The notes under the pieces: generated by a model
The model's database searches: none
The model's input: only the letters and a program-made list of their open reading frames with translations
What the model was told of the DNA's origin: nothing
Source: Gammaproteobacteria bacterium
GTDB lineage: Bacteria > Pseudomonadota > Gammaproteobacteria > Pseudomonadales > Azotimanducaceae
DNA length: 51,757 bases
NCBI GenBank assembly: GCA_009837185.1
Contig: VXUA01000082.1
Location: forward strand, 1 to 51,757
Direction of reading: 5' to 3'
Shown: positions 8,349-16,909 of the stretch, piece by piece
How the letters are laid out: the number at the start of each line of letters is the position of its first letter
Position numbering within the stretch: the first letter of the stretch is position 1
Position numbers and translations under genes: made by a program

Positions 8349-9617
8349 CTAACCATCCAAGTCAAAACTTGGTAACTTACGCGCTACTAGTTTGTTCTTG
8401 AGTTGCACATATTGCGGGAGTCCAGAGACAAAGTTTGGAAACGCTTCGCCCTGAACTAACGGTTCGAGATAACGACGCGCACTTGCAGTGATCCCAAAGC
8501 CATCCTGTGTGATATAAGATCGAGGAAGTTTTCGTTCTACATTCGCGACGTTTTGAATGTGTGTAGTACTCACTTCCCATCGATATGGCTCATCCTGCAA
8601 CCGTTCTATCGTCACCATCTGATCTGTCTTTCCTTCGAGCGCTGCAGTCACGGCCGTAGTACCAACGGCATACGCTTGATCGACATCGGTTTGAGAGGCG
8701 ATATGCCGCGCAGATCTTTGCAAATAGTCAGCAATTGCGTAATGTACTTTGAATCCTAAATTTCGCGTCACTGATTGTGCTAGTTCTTGCGCCACCCCAC
8801 CTAATTGCATGTGTCCAAAAGAATCTCGCTGACCAGAGTCTGATAAAAAGTTACCCTCGCTATCTCGCACGCCTTCTGACGCAACGACAACGCAGTGTTT
8901 ATGACGGATGACACATTCTTCGACTCTTGACAAAAAAGCATCCTCGTTAAACGCAATCTCCGGGAACAAAATAATGTGCGGTGGATCAGACTCTCCTTGT
9001 CCAGCCAAACCACCCGAAGCAGCGATCCAACCTGCATGTCGGCCCATCACTTCAAGAATAAATACCTTCGTAGATGTCTCACACATCGACCGAACGTCCA
9101 GTGCGGCTTCCTGCACCGAAACCGCAACGTACTTAGCAACCGAACCAAATCCAGGGCAAGTATCAGTATTCGCAAGATCATTGTCGACAGTTTTTGGAAT
9201 ACCAATACAATGCAAGGAATAGTCAAATTGCTTGCTCAGCGTCGAAATCTTGTTGGTAGTATCTTGAGAGTCCCCACCACCGTTATAGAAAAAATACCCT
9301 ACGTCATGAGCTTTGAACACATCGAATATGCGGGCTGCAATCGGATCTTGTGTTGAGGGTTCTTTGAGCTTGAAGCGACACGAACCGAAAGCTCCTCCTG
9401 GTGTTGAACGAAGTTTTTCAATGTCAGCGTCTGTTTCCAGACTCGTGTCGAACAGTTCCTCTTTTAAAATTCCTACTATACCGTTGTTAGCGGCTAGCAC
9501 TCCTTTGATTAAGTTTGGGTGTACGCGACATTCTTGAATAACTCCACATGCAGTCGCGTTGATGACAGCGGTAACGCCACCGGATTGTGCGTAGACCGCA
9601 TTGCGTGGTTCGGTCAA
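8349..9617 (-). CDS. pfp: Pyrophosphate-dependent 6-phosphofructokinase
   Basis: 422 residues from TTG 9617, giving the N-terminus TEPRNAVYAQSGGVTAVIN that fits the family; the frame stays open to 9692, but that longer form would overlap the next gene. It phosphorylates fructose 6-phosphate reversibly with PPi. Key residues: NGGGDSQDT (about 112-120), where Asp116 replaces the Gly of ATP-using enzymes; PKTVDNDL (141-148), with Lys142 typical of PPi enzymes; and MGRHAGW (191-197). Functionally it fits the neighbouring PPi-driven pump. The start codon is uncertain (TTG 9635 also possible). Confidence 0.93.
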   Translation of the reverse strand: MTEPRNAVYAQSGGVTAVINATACGVIQECRVHPNLIKGVLAANNGIVGILKEELFDTSLETDADIEKLRSTPGGAFGSCRFKLKEPSTQDPIAARIFDVFKAHDVGYFFYNGGGDSQDTTNKISTLSKQFDYSLHCIGIPKTVDNDLANTDTCPGFGSVAKYVAVSVQEAALDVRSMCETSTKVFILEVMGRHAGWIAASGGLAGQGESDPPHIILFPEIAFNEDAFLSRVEECVIRHKHCVVVASEGVRDSEGNFLSDSGQRDSFGHMQLGGVAQELAQSVTRNLGFKVHYAIADYLQRSARHIASQTDVDQAYAVGTTAVTAALEGKTDQMVTIERLQDEPYRWEVSTTHIQNVANVERKLPRSYITQDGFGITASARRYLEPLVQGEAFPNFVSGLPQYVQLKNKLVARKLPSFDLDG

Positions 9618-9658
9618 AGTAGACGTCCCGATCAAAGTAAACAGTAAAGAATATTTAA

Positions 9659-10276
9659 ATGAGCCAAAAATTCCATCAAATGTTACTACCAATTTTTAGG
9701 TTGTTGCTCTTTCGAGGCTCACCTGTTGATGTGAACGGAAGTCTCGCCACGATCGCCACGTTCTCGATTCTCTTGGTAGCTCTTGTGTGGTTAACGTTAC
9801 CGTCAGCCGGTTCAACTAACTTGAACCCAGAAGTAGTGTCAGATTTGCGAAAGGTTCTTTTGGTCATCCCGATCATTACCTACGCATTTGCTGCACTAAT
9901 GATTTTCACCGTACTCAACATCCGGAAATTTAACGACCGCTTTCCAAAAACGATCTCAGCATGTTTAGGCTTATTGCTCTTGTTCCAAGCCGGCATGTTT
10001 TTACTTTCTATATTGTCAATGTTCTTCGGATCGAGCTTACGTTCCATATTTGGAGCAGTCCAAATTGCAATGTTTTGTTGGTTCATCGGCGCAGGAGGTC
10101 AAGTCTTCCTACATGCATTTAGCCTAAAGCTCTATCAAGGCATCCTTGCTACGATCGCGATCATTTTGGTCTCCTCTCTTATTGCAGGGATCATTACCGG
10201 AATCGTATTACCGGAGGAGGTAGGGACATATGCTCAATTACAAGACCAGCTATTCCAACTTCGTTCGTCAGAGTAG
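9659..10276 (+). CDS. Small membrane protein, first of three tandem paralogues
   Basis: 205 residues with five hydrophobic segments. A short N-terminal amphipathic piece RLLLFRGSP is followed by TM stretches around residues 30-50, 67-90, 99-122, 130-150 and 157-180. The order of segments, the (L/C)xxFR(G/S)S entry motif and the ALxxKxYQG-like motif before the last helix are shared with the next two genes. No family is recognised with confidence; it resembles the general topology of Yip1-type membrane proteins. It begins 41 bp from the divergent phosphofructokinase start. Confidence 0.75.
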   Translation: MSQKFHQMLLPIFRLLLFRGSPVDVNGSLATIATFSILLVALVWLTLPSAGSTNLNPEVVSDLRKVLLVIPIITYAFAALMIFTVLNIRKFNDRFPKTISACLGLLLLFQAGMFLLSILSMFFGSSLRSIFGAVQIAMFCWFIGAGGQVFLHAFSLKLYQGILATIAIILVSSLIAGIITGIVLPEEVGTYAQLQDQLFQLRSSE

Positions 10277-10310
10277 ATGCGTGATTCAGTACTTAACAGC
10301 GACAAATTAA

Positions 10311-10889
10311 ATGTTGCGAGCCACTATGACATGCTTTCAGTTTTGTATCTTTCGAGGTTCGGTACGAACCGTCAAGGGAGACAATGCTACGATCGTCACG
10401 TTCTTCCTATTGCTAATACTGCTGGAACTGTATCCGTTAGTGGCTCTTTTTCCACACTCGGAAATAGCCTCTCAGTTGTTGCAACATCGTACTGCCATAT
10501 GGCTGCTGGCGTTAGTGTGGCATGGGTTAGCAATCGTGATGATATTCGCATTGTTGAAGATGAAACACTCAATGAGCCAATTTCGTGGAACTCTTGCGTC
10601 GTATTTCGGTGTGTTTTTGTTGTTCCAGCTTGTTGGGTTGCTGTTGCAACTACTCAGTCAGGGGACTCTCCCCTCGGGGATACGGACTCTCGTTTTGATT
10701 GTGTGGCTTTCTTGGAGTTGCTGCGTTGTCGGGTACGTGTTTGGAAGCGCTCTAAGCATCAAGTTCTACCAAGGTGTCGTATTGGCGTTCCTTATCAACG
10801 TAGTCTCCTATGTCTTAGCGTTTGTTGTGATTGGATCGATTCTCTCGAACGAACTACGCGAGATCTTTCTCCAGCAAGTTCGTTCTTGA
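10311..10889 (+). CDS. Small membrane protein, second of three tandem paralogues
   Basis: 192 residues from ATG 10311 (ATG 10326 also possible). FCIFRGSVRTVKG corresponds to LLLFRGSPVDVNG of the preceding protein, and ALSIKFYQGVV to FSLKLYQGIL. Five hydrophobic segments. There is a 34-bp gap to the upstream gene. A longer open frame, 10277-10912, overlaps this gene in another phase, but its product is Cys/Arg-rich and not membrane-like, so I reject it. Function unknown. Confidence 0.7.
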   Translation: MLRATMTCFQFCIFRGSVRTVKGDNATIVTFFLLLILLELYPLVALFPHSEIASQLLQHRTAIWLLALVWHGLAIVMIFALLKMKHSMSQFRGTLASYFGVFLLFQLVGLLLQLLSQGTLPSGIRTLVLIVWLSWSCCVVGYVFGSALSIKFYQGVVLAFLINVVSYVLAFVVIGSILSNELREIFLQQVRS

Positions 10890-10920
10890 ACAACAGAAAG
10901 GACATCTCGTAGACGTTTCC

Positions 10921-11454
10921 GTGGCCGGAGCATACTTAACTTACATCCGACTCTGCTTCTTTCGAAGTAGCGTAAGAAACGCCAGCGCAAGCACTGCCAC
11001 TCTCGTGCTGGTCTGCGTGTTGTTCGCAGTCACATCAATCCTTCGTTTTGAGTTTTCGCCAGAAGCAAATGATCCAGTCAATTATTACAGCAGAATCTTG
11101 GTGGTTTTTGTTGTGTTCAACGTGTTGATGTATCTTACCTTAGTCTTTAAGAAGAGTCAGAATCGCTACCGCAAGGTGCTATCCACGTTCATCGGAACAC
11201 GGACTCTGATTGATCTATTCATGATCTTAATTCTGCTAGTATCTCCAGCCGATGAGCAACTGCGTATGGTTTTGTTTGCTGTCGTGGCTATCTGGAGAAT
11301 GTGTATAGTAGGGTATATTCTTAAAGACGCGCTCAATGTCTTGTTACCGACTGGTATTCTTATTTCTGTAGCGTTCACGATTATTTCAATAGAGGTAGCA
11401 AATATGTCTGTTGGATTTCCTGTGCTACCCGAAGAAGTACCCACTAGTGAATAA
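10921..11454 (+). CDS. Small membrane protein, third of three tandem paralogues
   Basis: 177 residues from GTG 10921, chosen because it puts the conserved LCFFRSSVRNA motif at the same distance from the start as in its neighbours; the frame is open from ATG 10831, which would overlap the upstream gene by 59 bp. Five hydrophobic segments, with ALNVLLPTGI replacing the K-x-YQG motif of the other two. The last 8 bp overlap the GTG of mpl, so it is probably translationally coupled to it. It is the most diverged of the three. Confidence 0.65.
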   Translation: MAGAYLTYIRLCFFRSSVRNASASTATLVLVCVLFAVTSILRFEFSPEANDPVNYYSRILVVFVVFNVLMYLTLVFKKSQNRYRKVLSTFIGTRTLIDLFMILILLVSPADEQLRMVLFAVVAIWRMCIVGYILKDALNVLLPTGILISVAFTIISIEVANMSVGFPVLPEEVPTSE

Positions 11455-12832
11455 GAAAAAATCACTGTACTTCATGGGAATCGGTGGTACCCTGATGGGT
11501 AGTCTTGCCCTACTCGCGAAGGAAGCCGGATTTAACGTCAAAGGGTTTGACGGAAAGATTTATCCACCGATGAGCGACCTGCTCTCACGTGCCAAAATCG
11601 ATCACTATGACAGTTTTGATCCCTCGCAGTTACAACCGCCTCCAGAACTTGTGGTCGTGGGAAACGCAAATCTCCCCCGTGGATGTGAACCGCTGGAATA
11701 CGTACTAAACCAAAAGCTACCCTACACATCGGGTGCTGAATGGTTGGGAACCGAAATATTGAAAGATCGTCAAGTGATTGCGGTAGCAGGCACTCACGGC
11801 AAAACCACTGCCACAGCGATGATCGCGTGGATTTTGGCGGAGGCTGGAGTCGATCCTGGATTTCTAATTGGGGGCGTATCTGTCAATAGTGACGTGTCAG
11901 CGAAATTGGGTAGCGGAAGGCACTTTGTCGTTGAAGCAGATGAATATGACACCTCGTATTTCGATCGGAGGTCTAAATTCCTGCACTATCGTCCCGACAT
12001 TCTCATACTTACATCGTTGGAGTTTGATCATGCGGACATATTCGAAAATCTTGATGCTATCAAGTACCAGTTTCAACACTTAATCCGGGCCGTACCTGGG
12101 AACGGACAGATCATTGTGCCTTGCAATTACGACCACATTGAAGCGGTGTTGCAGCGCGGATGCTGGACACCCATAACCAGATTCTCGACCACCAAGAACG
12201 CACAAGAGAAATTCGAATTTTGTGCTGACAACGTTTTGTCTGATGGCTCTGCATTTGACGTCGTCGAACACAGACAAGGAAAAGTTGGACGCGTCTCGTG
12301 GAATTTGCTTGGTGCACACAATGTAGCAAACGGTCTAGCCGCCTTGATCGCCTCCTACCACGCAGGCATAGAACTTGATACGGCAATTCAACATTTGAGT
12401 GCGTTCCCTGGAGTGAAACGCAGGATGGAAGTGATCGCGCAGAATGATTCAACCACAGTGTATAGTGATTTCGCTCACCACCCAACCGCAATCGCGAGCA
12501 CACTAGAAGGAATTCGGAAACATGTTGGATCGGAGAAAGTAATTGCAGTGATCGAACCACGTACCCACACGATGTCGTTGGGCACCCTTCGATCTGAACT
12601 AAAAGAGTGTTGTGTTGCGGCCGATGAAGTTATTTGGTTTCAATCTCCCACCATTAAATGGAAACTGGAAGAACTTTTGACGGATACATCGCTACCGACG
12701 AAAATCGTAACTGACATTGATGCCCTAGTAATGGAACTCTGTGAACCGAACCGTCAGAAAACTCACGTTGTAGTCATGAGTAATGGTGCGTTCGGTGGAA
12801 TCTACCAAAAGTTAACCGATGCATTTCATTGA
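11447..12832 (+). CDS. mpl: UDP-N-acetylmuramate:L-alanyl-gamma-D-glutamyl-meso-diaminopimelate ligase
   Basis: 461 residues from GTG 11447, which follows GAAGAAG and yields the expected KKSLYFMGIGGTLMG start. It reattaches recycled murein tripeptide to UDP-MurNAc in the cytoplasm. Domains are those of a Mur ligase: N-terminal Rossmann region with GIGGT, the ATP P-loop AGTHGKTTT-like at about residues 113-120, central EADEYDTSYFD, and the C-terminal domain with DFAHHPTAI and IEPRTHTMSLG. Tripeptide specificity fits Mpl rather than MurC because of the GIGGTLMGSLALLA start and the length. It is last in the run with the three membrane proteins. Confidence 0.93.
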   Translation: MNKKKSLYFMGIGGTLMGSLALLAKEAGFNVKGFDGKIYPPMSDLLSRAKIDHYDSFDPSQLQPPPELVVVGNANLPRGCEPLEYVLNQKLPYTSGAEWLGTEILKDRQVIAVAGTHGKTTATAMIAWILAEAGVDPGFLIGGVSVNSDVSAKLGSGRHFVVEADEYDTSYFDRRSKFLHYRPDILILTSLEFDHADIFENLDAIKYQFQHLIRAVPGNGQIIVPCNYDHIEAVLQRGCWTPITRFSTTKNAQEKFEFCADNVLSDGSAFDVVEHRQGKVGRVSWNLLGAHNVANGLAALIASYHAGIELDTAIQHLSAFPGVKRRMEVIAQNDSTTVYSDFAHHPTAIASTLEGIRKHVGSEKVIAVIEPRTHTMSLGTLRSELKECCVAADEVIWFQSPTIKWKLEELLTDTSLPTKIVTDIDALVMELCEPNRQKTHVVVMSNGAFGGIYQKLTDAFH

Positions 12833-13002
12833 AGGATTTGAACGTCGTAGCTCTAGAGTCCCGAGAGTACTCCCAAAGAAAGTCTCATCCCCTCCCTGTG
12901 GTGTCATGTTTTTTTGGGACTCGTAGTCGACGGTCTAGACTGCCCTTTTATCGCATTAGATTCGAGGCTATTCTGTAGCCTGTACTGTTGTCAATTTACG
13001 TT

Positions 13003-13743
13003 ATGAAATGCGCTCAACATGTGGGGTTAGTATTACGGTCAAATTTACTTGTGGTGCTAGTAGCGATGTCCATCACAGCTATTGCGCATGATGAAATCAC
13101 GACAACGTTCGAATGTCACAAGATCGTCGTAGACGGCGAAGAAACAGATCAGTGTCATTGCCACGTTCCAGGGGAAGAACCAGTCAACAGTTCTTGCGAC
13201 GATGCTCTATCAATGGAACTGCTTCTTGAATTAGAGAAAGTAGATCAGAATCTGTTCTTCGGACTCAGAGTCGAACCTGAAGACACTTGTACTGAGTACA
13301 ACGTAGCCGAGTATCCGTCAGGTTCTACCTTGGATTTGATCAAAGCCCAAGAGTTGGGTGGAATATTCGGTGCTTTCGAAGATCAGTGTTTTGACACCTA
13401 CAAAGATGTAGACGTTGATCATCTTGTTGCGAGAAAGGAAGCACACGATAGCGGTCTTTGTGCAGCAGAAGCACAAACAAAAATTGACTTTTCTAACGAC
13501 TTAGAGAATATCGCGTTAGCTAGTGCGTCGGTGAATCGGAGTAAGTCCGATCGAGATCCAGCAGATTGGTTGCCGGACCACAATGCTTGTTGGTATGTGT
13601 GGCAACACATGCACGTTAAGCGTAAATACGACATGACGATTGATGAAGCCGAGAAGAACGCAATCGACTCGGTCTTGCAAGAATGTACTATAGAAGAACT
13701 CGTCTTAGAAGTCGACGAGTCTTGTACCCTTCCGCAGTTTTAA
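13003..13743 (+). CDS. Secreted HNH endonuclease-like protein (GmrSD C-terminal/DUF1524 type)
   Basis: 246 residues from ATG 13003 (an in-frame TTG lies at 12988). Signal peptide with core LLVVLVAMSIT and probable cleavage after AIA. The C-terminal half has the beta-beta-alpha metal HNH layout of DUF1524/GmrSD proteins: DVDVDHLVARKEAHDSG (catalytic D139-H140), NDLENIALASASVNRSKSDR (N178) and DPADWLP...CWYVWQHMHVK. Secreted single-domain members of this family are common in actinobacteria. The N-terminal ~95 residues form a Cys- and His-rich block (C-H-x-C-H pattern at about 51-53) that I do not recognise. Twelve or so cysteines suggest disulfides in the exported protein. Possible roles are extracellular DNA scavenging or competition. 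It stands alone, convergent with the dehydrogenase, 20 bp away. Confidence 0.8.
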   Translation: MKCAQHVGLVLRSNLLVVLVAMSITAIAHDEITTTFECHKIVVDGEETDQCHCHVPGEEPVNSSCDDALSMELLLELEKVDQNLFFGLRVEPEDTCTEYNVAEYPSGSTLDLIKAQELGGIFGAFEDQCFDTYKDVDVDHLVARKEAHDSGLCAAEAQTKIDFSNDLENIALASASVNRSKSDRDPADWLPDHNACWYVWQHMHVKRKYDMTIDEAEKNAIDSVLQECTIEELVLEVDESCTLPQF

Positions 13744-13763
13744 GAATCTCTATACAACAACAG

Positions 13764-15503
13764 TCAGAACCAAGCTGATTCTGGTGTTTGGATAGAGTCC
13801 GTACCGTTTCGGATCGCCGCGAACAGTGATGGGATTTTTGGTAATATGCGATCAAAATAAAACTCGGCTGTGTACTGCTTATTCAAGTGCTCGTCGTTCG
13901 CCCCGCTCATCTGATTCCATAACCAAGCGTAGATTACTAGACCACTGAGCTCAAGATAGTCGACTGCATTACCTGCTGCGAATTCTAAACTGTTTGATGA
14001 TCGTTCCATAATCAACTTGGTGCATTCGAACCACTCGTCGATATATCCATCAACGACTTTTTTGTAAGGACCCTCATTATTCTTCGACCGCATATATTCC
14101 GCAAATTCAACGACGTACTCACCTCGATTGAGTAATACCTTGCGGCGAACCAGATCCCATGCTTGAACGCCGTTGGTACCTTCGTAAATCTGTGTTATCC
14201 GAGTGTCTCGGACTAGTTGTTCAATCCCTGTTTCCCGGATGTATCCATGCCCTCCAAAACACTGCTGAGCATGGATCGTTGAGTCCATAGCCCGATCAGT
14301 AAGAAACGCTTTTGCGATGGGAGTCAGCAGTTCGACAAACTTAGTGGCTTCCACCTGATCTTCAGGTGCCTCGGCAAAACGTGAACGATCAATTTGATGT
14401 GCGACAAAGAGTGCGAATGCTCGACCACCCTCGGTAAACGCGCGTTGCATGAGCATGAGTCGCCGAATATCAGGATGTTCAATAATAGGATCTGCTTCAG
14501 CATCGGAATCGGGAGGTCGCTGTACCGCTTTGCCCTGTCGTCGTTCTTTCACATAGTCCGAAGCCATTTGATAGGCTCGTTCTGCAGCGCCTAGACCTTG
14601 GATTCCTACCGAGAGTCGAGCCGCGTTCATCATTACGAACATTCCTGCTAAGCCTTGATGTGGCGCGCCTACTAAGTAACCGATCGCGTCTTCGTAAACG
14701 ATCGTCGACGTTGCACTACCATGTATGCCCATTTTCTCTTCAATCGAAGCACTAAAAAAGCTGTTTCTAGTTCCTAACGTGCCATCGTCATTAACGAGAA
14801 ATTTTGGTACCAAGAAGAGTGAAATCCCTTTGGAACCAGCGGGTGCATCCGGCAATTTCGCAAGTACTAAGTGAATGATGTTTTCGGCAAGGTCGTGGTC
14901 CCCGCTCGTAATAAATATTTTTGTTCCACTCACGCGGTACGAGCCATCTTCCGCGGGTGTTGCTTTCGTCCGTAGTAAACCGAGATCCGTTCCGGCGTGG
15001 GCTTCGGTGAGCGCCATCGCACCCGTCCATTTCCCTTCATACATCGGTGGTAGATAGTTCGTCTTGGTCGTTTCGTCGCAAAATACGTCGATGCAATGTG
15101 CAGCACCGACCGTAAGCGATGCGTACAGCCACAAAGTCGTGTTGGCTCCCCAGAAATATTCTTCCACACCGATAGAGAGCACCGCAGGCAAGCCTTGGCC
15201 GCCATACTTGGGATTTCCGGTCAGGCTCAACCAACCACCGGAAACCACGCCGTCAAATGCTTCTTTGTATCCCGAGGGGGCGTAGACCTTGTTGTCGCGC
15301 CATGTTGCGCCTTCCTGATCTGCGCTTTGAGAGACTGGACCCATCACTTCTGCGGCAAATTTGCCGCCTTGTTCCAGAATCGCTTGCGCCAAATCTAAAT
15401 CCACCTCGTTAAACTGCGACCACTTAGCCCAATCTTCGTGGATCTTGAACACGTCTTTCAGAAGAAACATAGTATCTTCTACTGGCGGCCGGTAAGGCAA
15501 CAT
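13764..15503 (-). CDS. Acyl-CoA dehydrogenase, long (DmdC-like) subfamily
   Basis: 579 residues from ATG 15503 behind AAGGAAA. It is FAD-dependent and introduces a double bond into an acyl-CoA. The N-terminus (MLPYRPPVEDTMFLLKDV) and the length are typical of the ~590-residue subfamily that includes 3-methylmercaptopropionyl-CoA dehydrogenase DmdC. Visible motifs: MALTEAHAGTDLGLL (FAD/substrate), SGTKIFITSGDHD, and QCFGGHGYIRETG followed by YEGTNGVQAWD, where the Glu of YEG is the usual catalytic base. A C-terminal extension domain follows. DmdC function is not implied: no dmdA, B or D is nearby. It is 28 bp downstream of the acyltransferase gene. Confidence 0.9.
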   Translation of the reverse strand: MLPYRPPVEDTMFLLKDVFKIHEDWAKWSQFNEVDLDLAQAILEQGGKFAAEVMGPVSQSADQEGATWRDNKVYAPSGYKEAFDGVVSGGWLSLTGNPKYGGQGLPAVLSIGVEEYFWGANTTLWLYASLTVGAAHCIDVFCDETTKTNYLPPMYEGKWTGAMALTEAHAGTDLGLLRTKATPAEDGSYRVSGTKIFITSGDHDLAENIIHLVLAKLPDAPAGSKGISLFLVPKFLVNDDGTLGTRNSFFSASIEEKMGIHGSATSTIVYEDAIGYLVGAPHQGLAGMFVMMNAARLSVGIQGLGAAERAYQMASDYVKERRQGKAVQRPPDSDAEADPIIEHPDIRRLMLMQRAFTEGGRAFALFVAHQIDRSRFAEAPEDQVEATKFVELLTPIAKAFLTDRAMDSTIHAQQCFGGHGYIRETGIEQLVRDTRITQIYEGTNGVQAWDLVRRKVLLNRGEYVVEFAEYMRSKNNEGPYKKVVDGYIDEWFECTKLIMERSSNSLEFAAGNAVDYLELSGLVIYAWLWNQMSGANDEHLNKQYTAEFYFDRILPKIPSLFAAIRNGTDSIQTPESAWF

Positions 15504-15531
15504 CTATTTTTCCTTAATGTTGGAGTGAAAT

Positions 15532-16800
15532 TTAGCGCGAATGGTGAATTTGATTCGCGTATTGCATGTATAGGTATTTACGGGCTGCAGGCTCTAAACT
15601 TTGACACTGCTTCTCAAAAGCACGTTGTACCGGACCACGTTCAAGCTCACACTCAGTTCCTCCAGAGAGAAGCCTTTGAGCTTCATAAAACGTGGGAAAT
15701 GTTCGCAACCCATTTGTGATCGATTCATCGACCCTTAAAGCAAAGTCGTCTGCGTCCAATGGTCTCACGTTGGGATCGCCATTTTGCTTCACTGCCTCTG
15801 GTTTGATCGGCTCTGAGAAAGATAAGTGCACTCGACCCTTGAATCCTCTAATTCCTTGGACGATACTACGAAAGTCCTCTCTTTCGTCTTTTTCGTAGGT
15901 GCCAGTAGTCTCTCGAGTATAGAGTTCCATAGCTTTCATTGGAGCACAAGGATCGATTTCATAAGAAACTGAGATCGGCACCAGATAAACATGCTCTAAC
16001 CAATCTGAAATTTCCGAAATCTCGTCACGATACGCCAACAACAGCATCTTGATCAACGCTGGATCGGTCTTGTCTAGACCATCTTTCGATCGTCCTTGGC
16101 GTTGCGAGATCCATACGGATTCCCCTTGTTCCAGGGTGTGGCGAATGTATTTTGACGTAGTTACTAACGCTTCATACTGAGCGCGTCTTGAACCTGCTTG
16201 GCGAACGACCATGAAACCTCGGTTCAGGCGCATGATTTCTTTTTCCCAACCACTCTCAAACAGATTGTCGCCAATCGCAATCTGCATGTTCGGCACATCC
16301 TGTGATCCTAGGGTTACAACAACTATTGCCGAATCCAACACAATGTCACGGTGGTTCGAAATGAACAGACAGGGTCGATCACTCGGTAAGTGTTCCAATC
16401 CTGAAGTAGTCAAACCCAAAGAAGTACGTCGCATACAGAACCCAACATACTTCCCCATTAGGTCTTGGAGATCTTTAATGTTGTGAATATTTCGATAGCG
16501 ATTACGGAGAATACGACGCCACAGCCATTGCACTCCAGCAGGGAACATTCGATACAAACGCGGTATCGTAAACGTACAGACCGTGCGTATGAGCGTGAGG
16601 TCTTCCGAGAGTTCTGCGAGTTTGTCGGCTAGTTCTTCGTCTCGATAAGGACGAATGTCCTCGAATTGGTCTACGATCGAAGCAGACCGCGCCCTTGTAG
16701 AGCGAGCATCCGATCCACGCGTCGTCGCTTCACCGACGTCGATCAGCGATCCACCGGCACCAACTTGACTAGATTCCAAAGTTTGAGGTTGCCACTGCAC
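15532..16800 (-). CDS. PlsC-like 1-acyl-glycerol-3-phosphate acyltransferase family protein
   Basis: 422 residues from GTG 16800. The conserved part begins near residue 46 (FEDIRPYRDEE), so the N-terminal tail may be partly spurious. Acyltransferase block I is seen as FISNHRDIVLD (His150, Asp156), with one residue more between His and Asp than in the usual H-x4-D. The glycerol-phosphate block FPEGTRS is replaced by VWISQRQGRSKDG, a variant seen in a distinct proteobacterial subgroup. No clear membrane segment. It presumably transfers acyl groups to a glycerophosphate-like acceptor. Likely co-transcribed with the acyl-CoA dehydrogenase. Confidence 0.82.
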   Translation of the reverse strand: MQWQPQTLESSQVGAGGSLIDVGEATTRGSDARSTRARSASIVDQFEDIRPYRDEELADKLAELSEDLTLIRTVCTFTIPRLYRMFPAGVQWLWRRILRNRYRNIHNIKDLQDLMGKYVGFCMRRTSLGLTTSGLEHLPSDRPCLFISNHRDIVLDSAIVVVTLGSQDVPNMQIAIGDNLFESGWEKEIMRLNRGFMVVRQAGSRRAQYEALVTTSKYIRHTLEQGESVWISQRQGRSKDGLDKTDPALIKMLLLAYRDEISEISDWLEHVYLVPISVSYEIDPCAPMKAMELYTRETTGTYEKDEREDFRSIVQGIRGFKGRVHLSFSEPIKPEAVKQNGDPNVRPLDADDFALRVDESITNGLRTFPTFYEAQRLLSGGTECELERGPVQRAFEKQCQSLEPAARKYLYMQYANQIHHSR

Positions 16801-16909
16801 CTTGGCATTAAGGGGAGTTTATTTTATGTTTTTGTAACAGATTTAGCTTTTGAGGTGGAGTCTATTCATGAACATAGCTGAAAACACTTCAAGACAGAAG
16901 ATCTCTCCG

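Noticed and set aside
8356-8371. Hairpin CCAAGT-CAAA-ACTTGG at the hppA/pfp junction
   Set aside because: Only 6 bp, no T-run, and within the pfp coding end. It could help termination but is not supported.
10277-10912. Open frame overlapping the second tandem membrane protein
   Set aside because: The product is Cys-rich and not membrane-like; it shadows the paralogue at 10311-10889 that aligns with its neighbours.
12833-13002. Possible terminator between mpl and the HNH gene (GAGTCCC / GGGACTC)
   Set aside because: The arms are 53 bp apart, so no compact hairpin forms. A T-run precedes the second arm, not the right place for termination.
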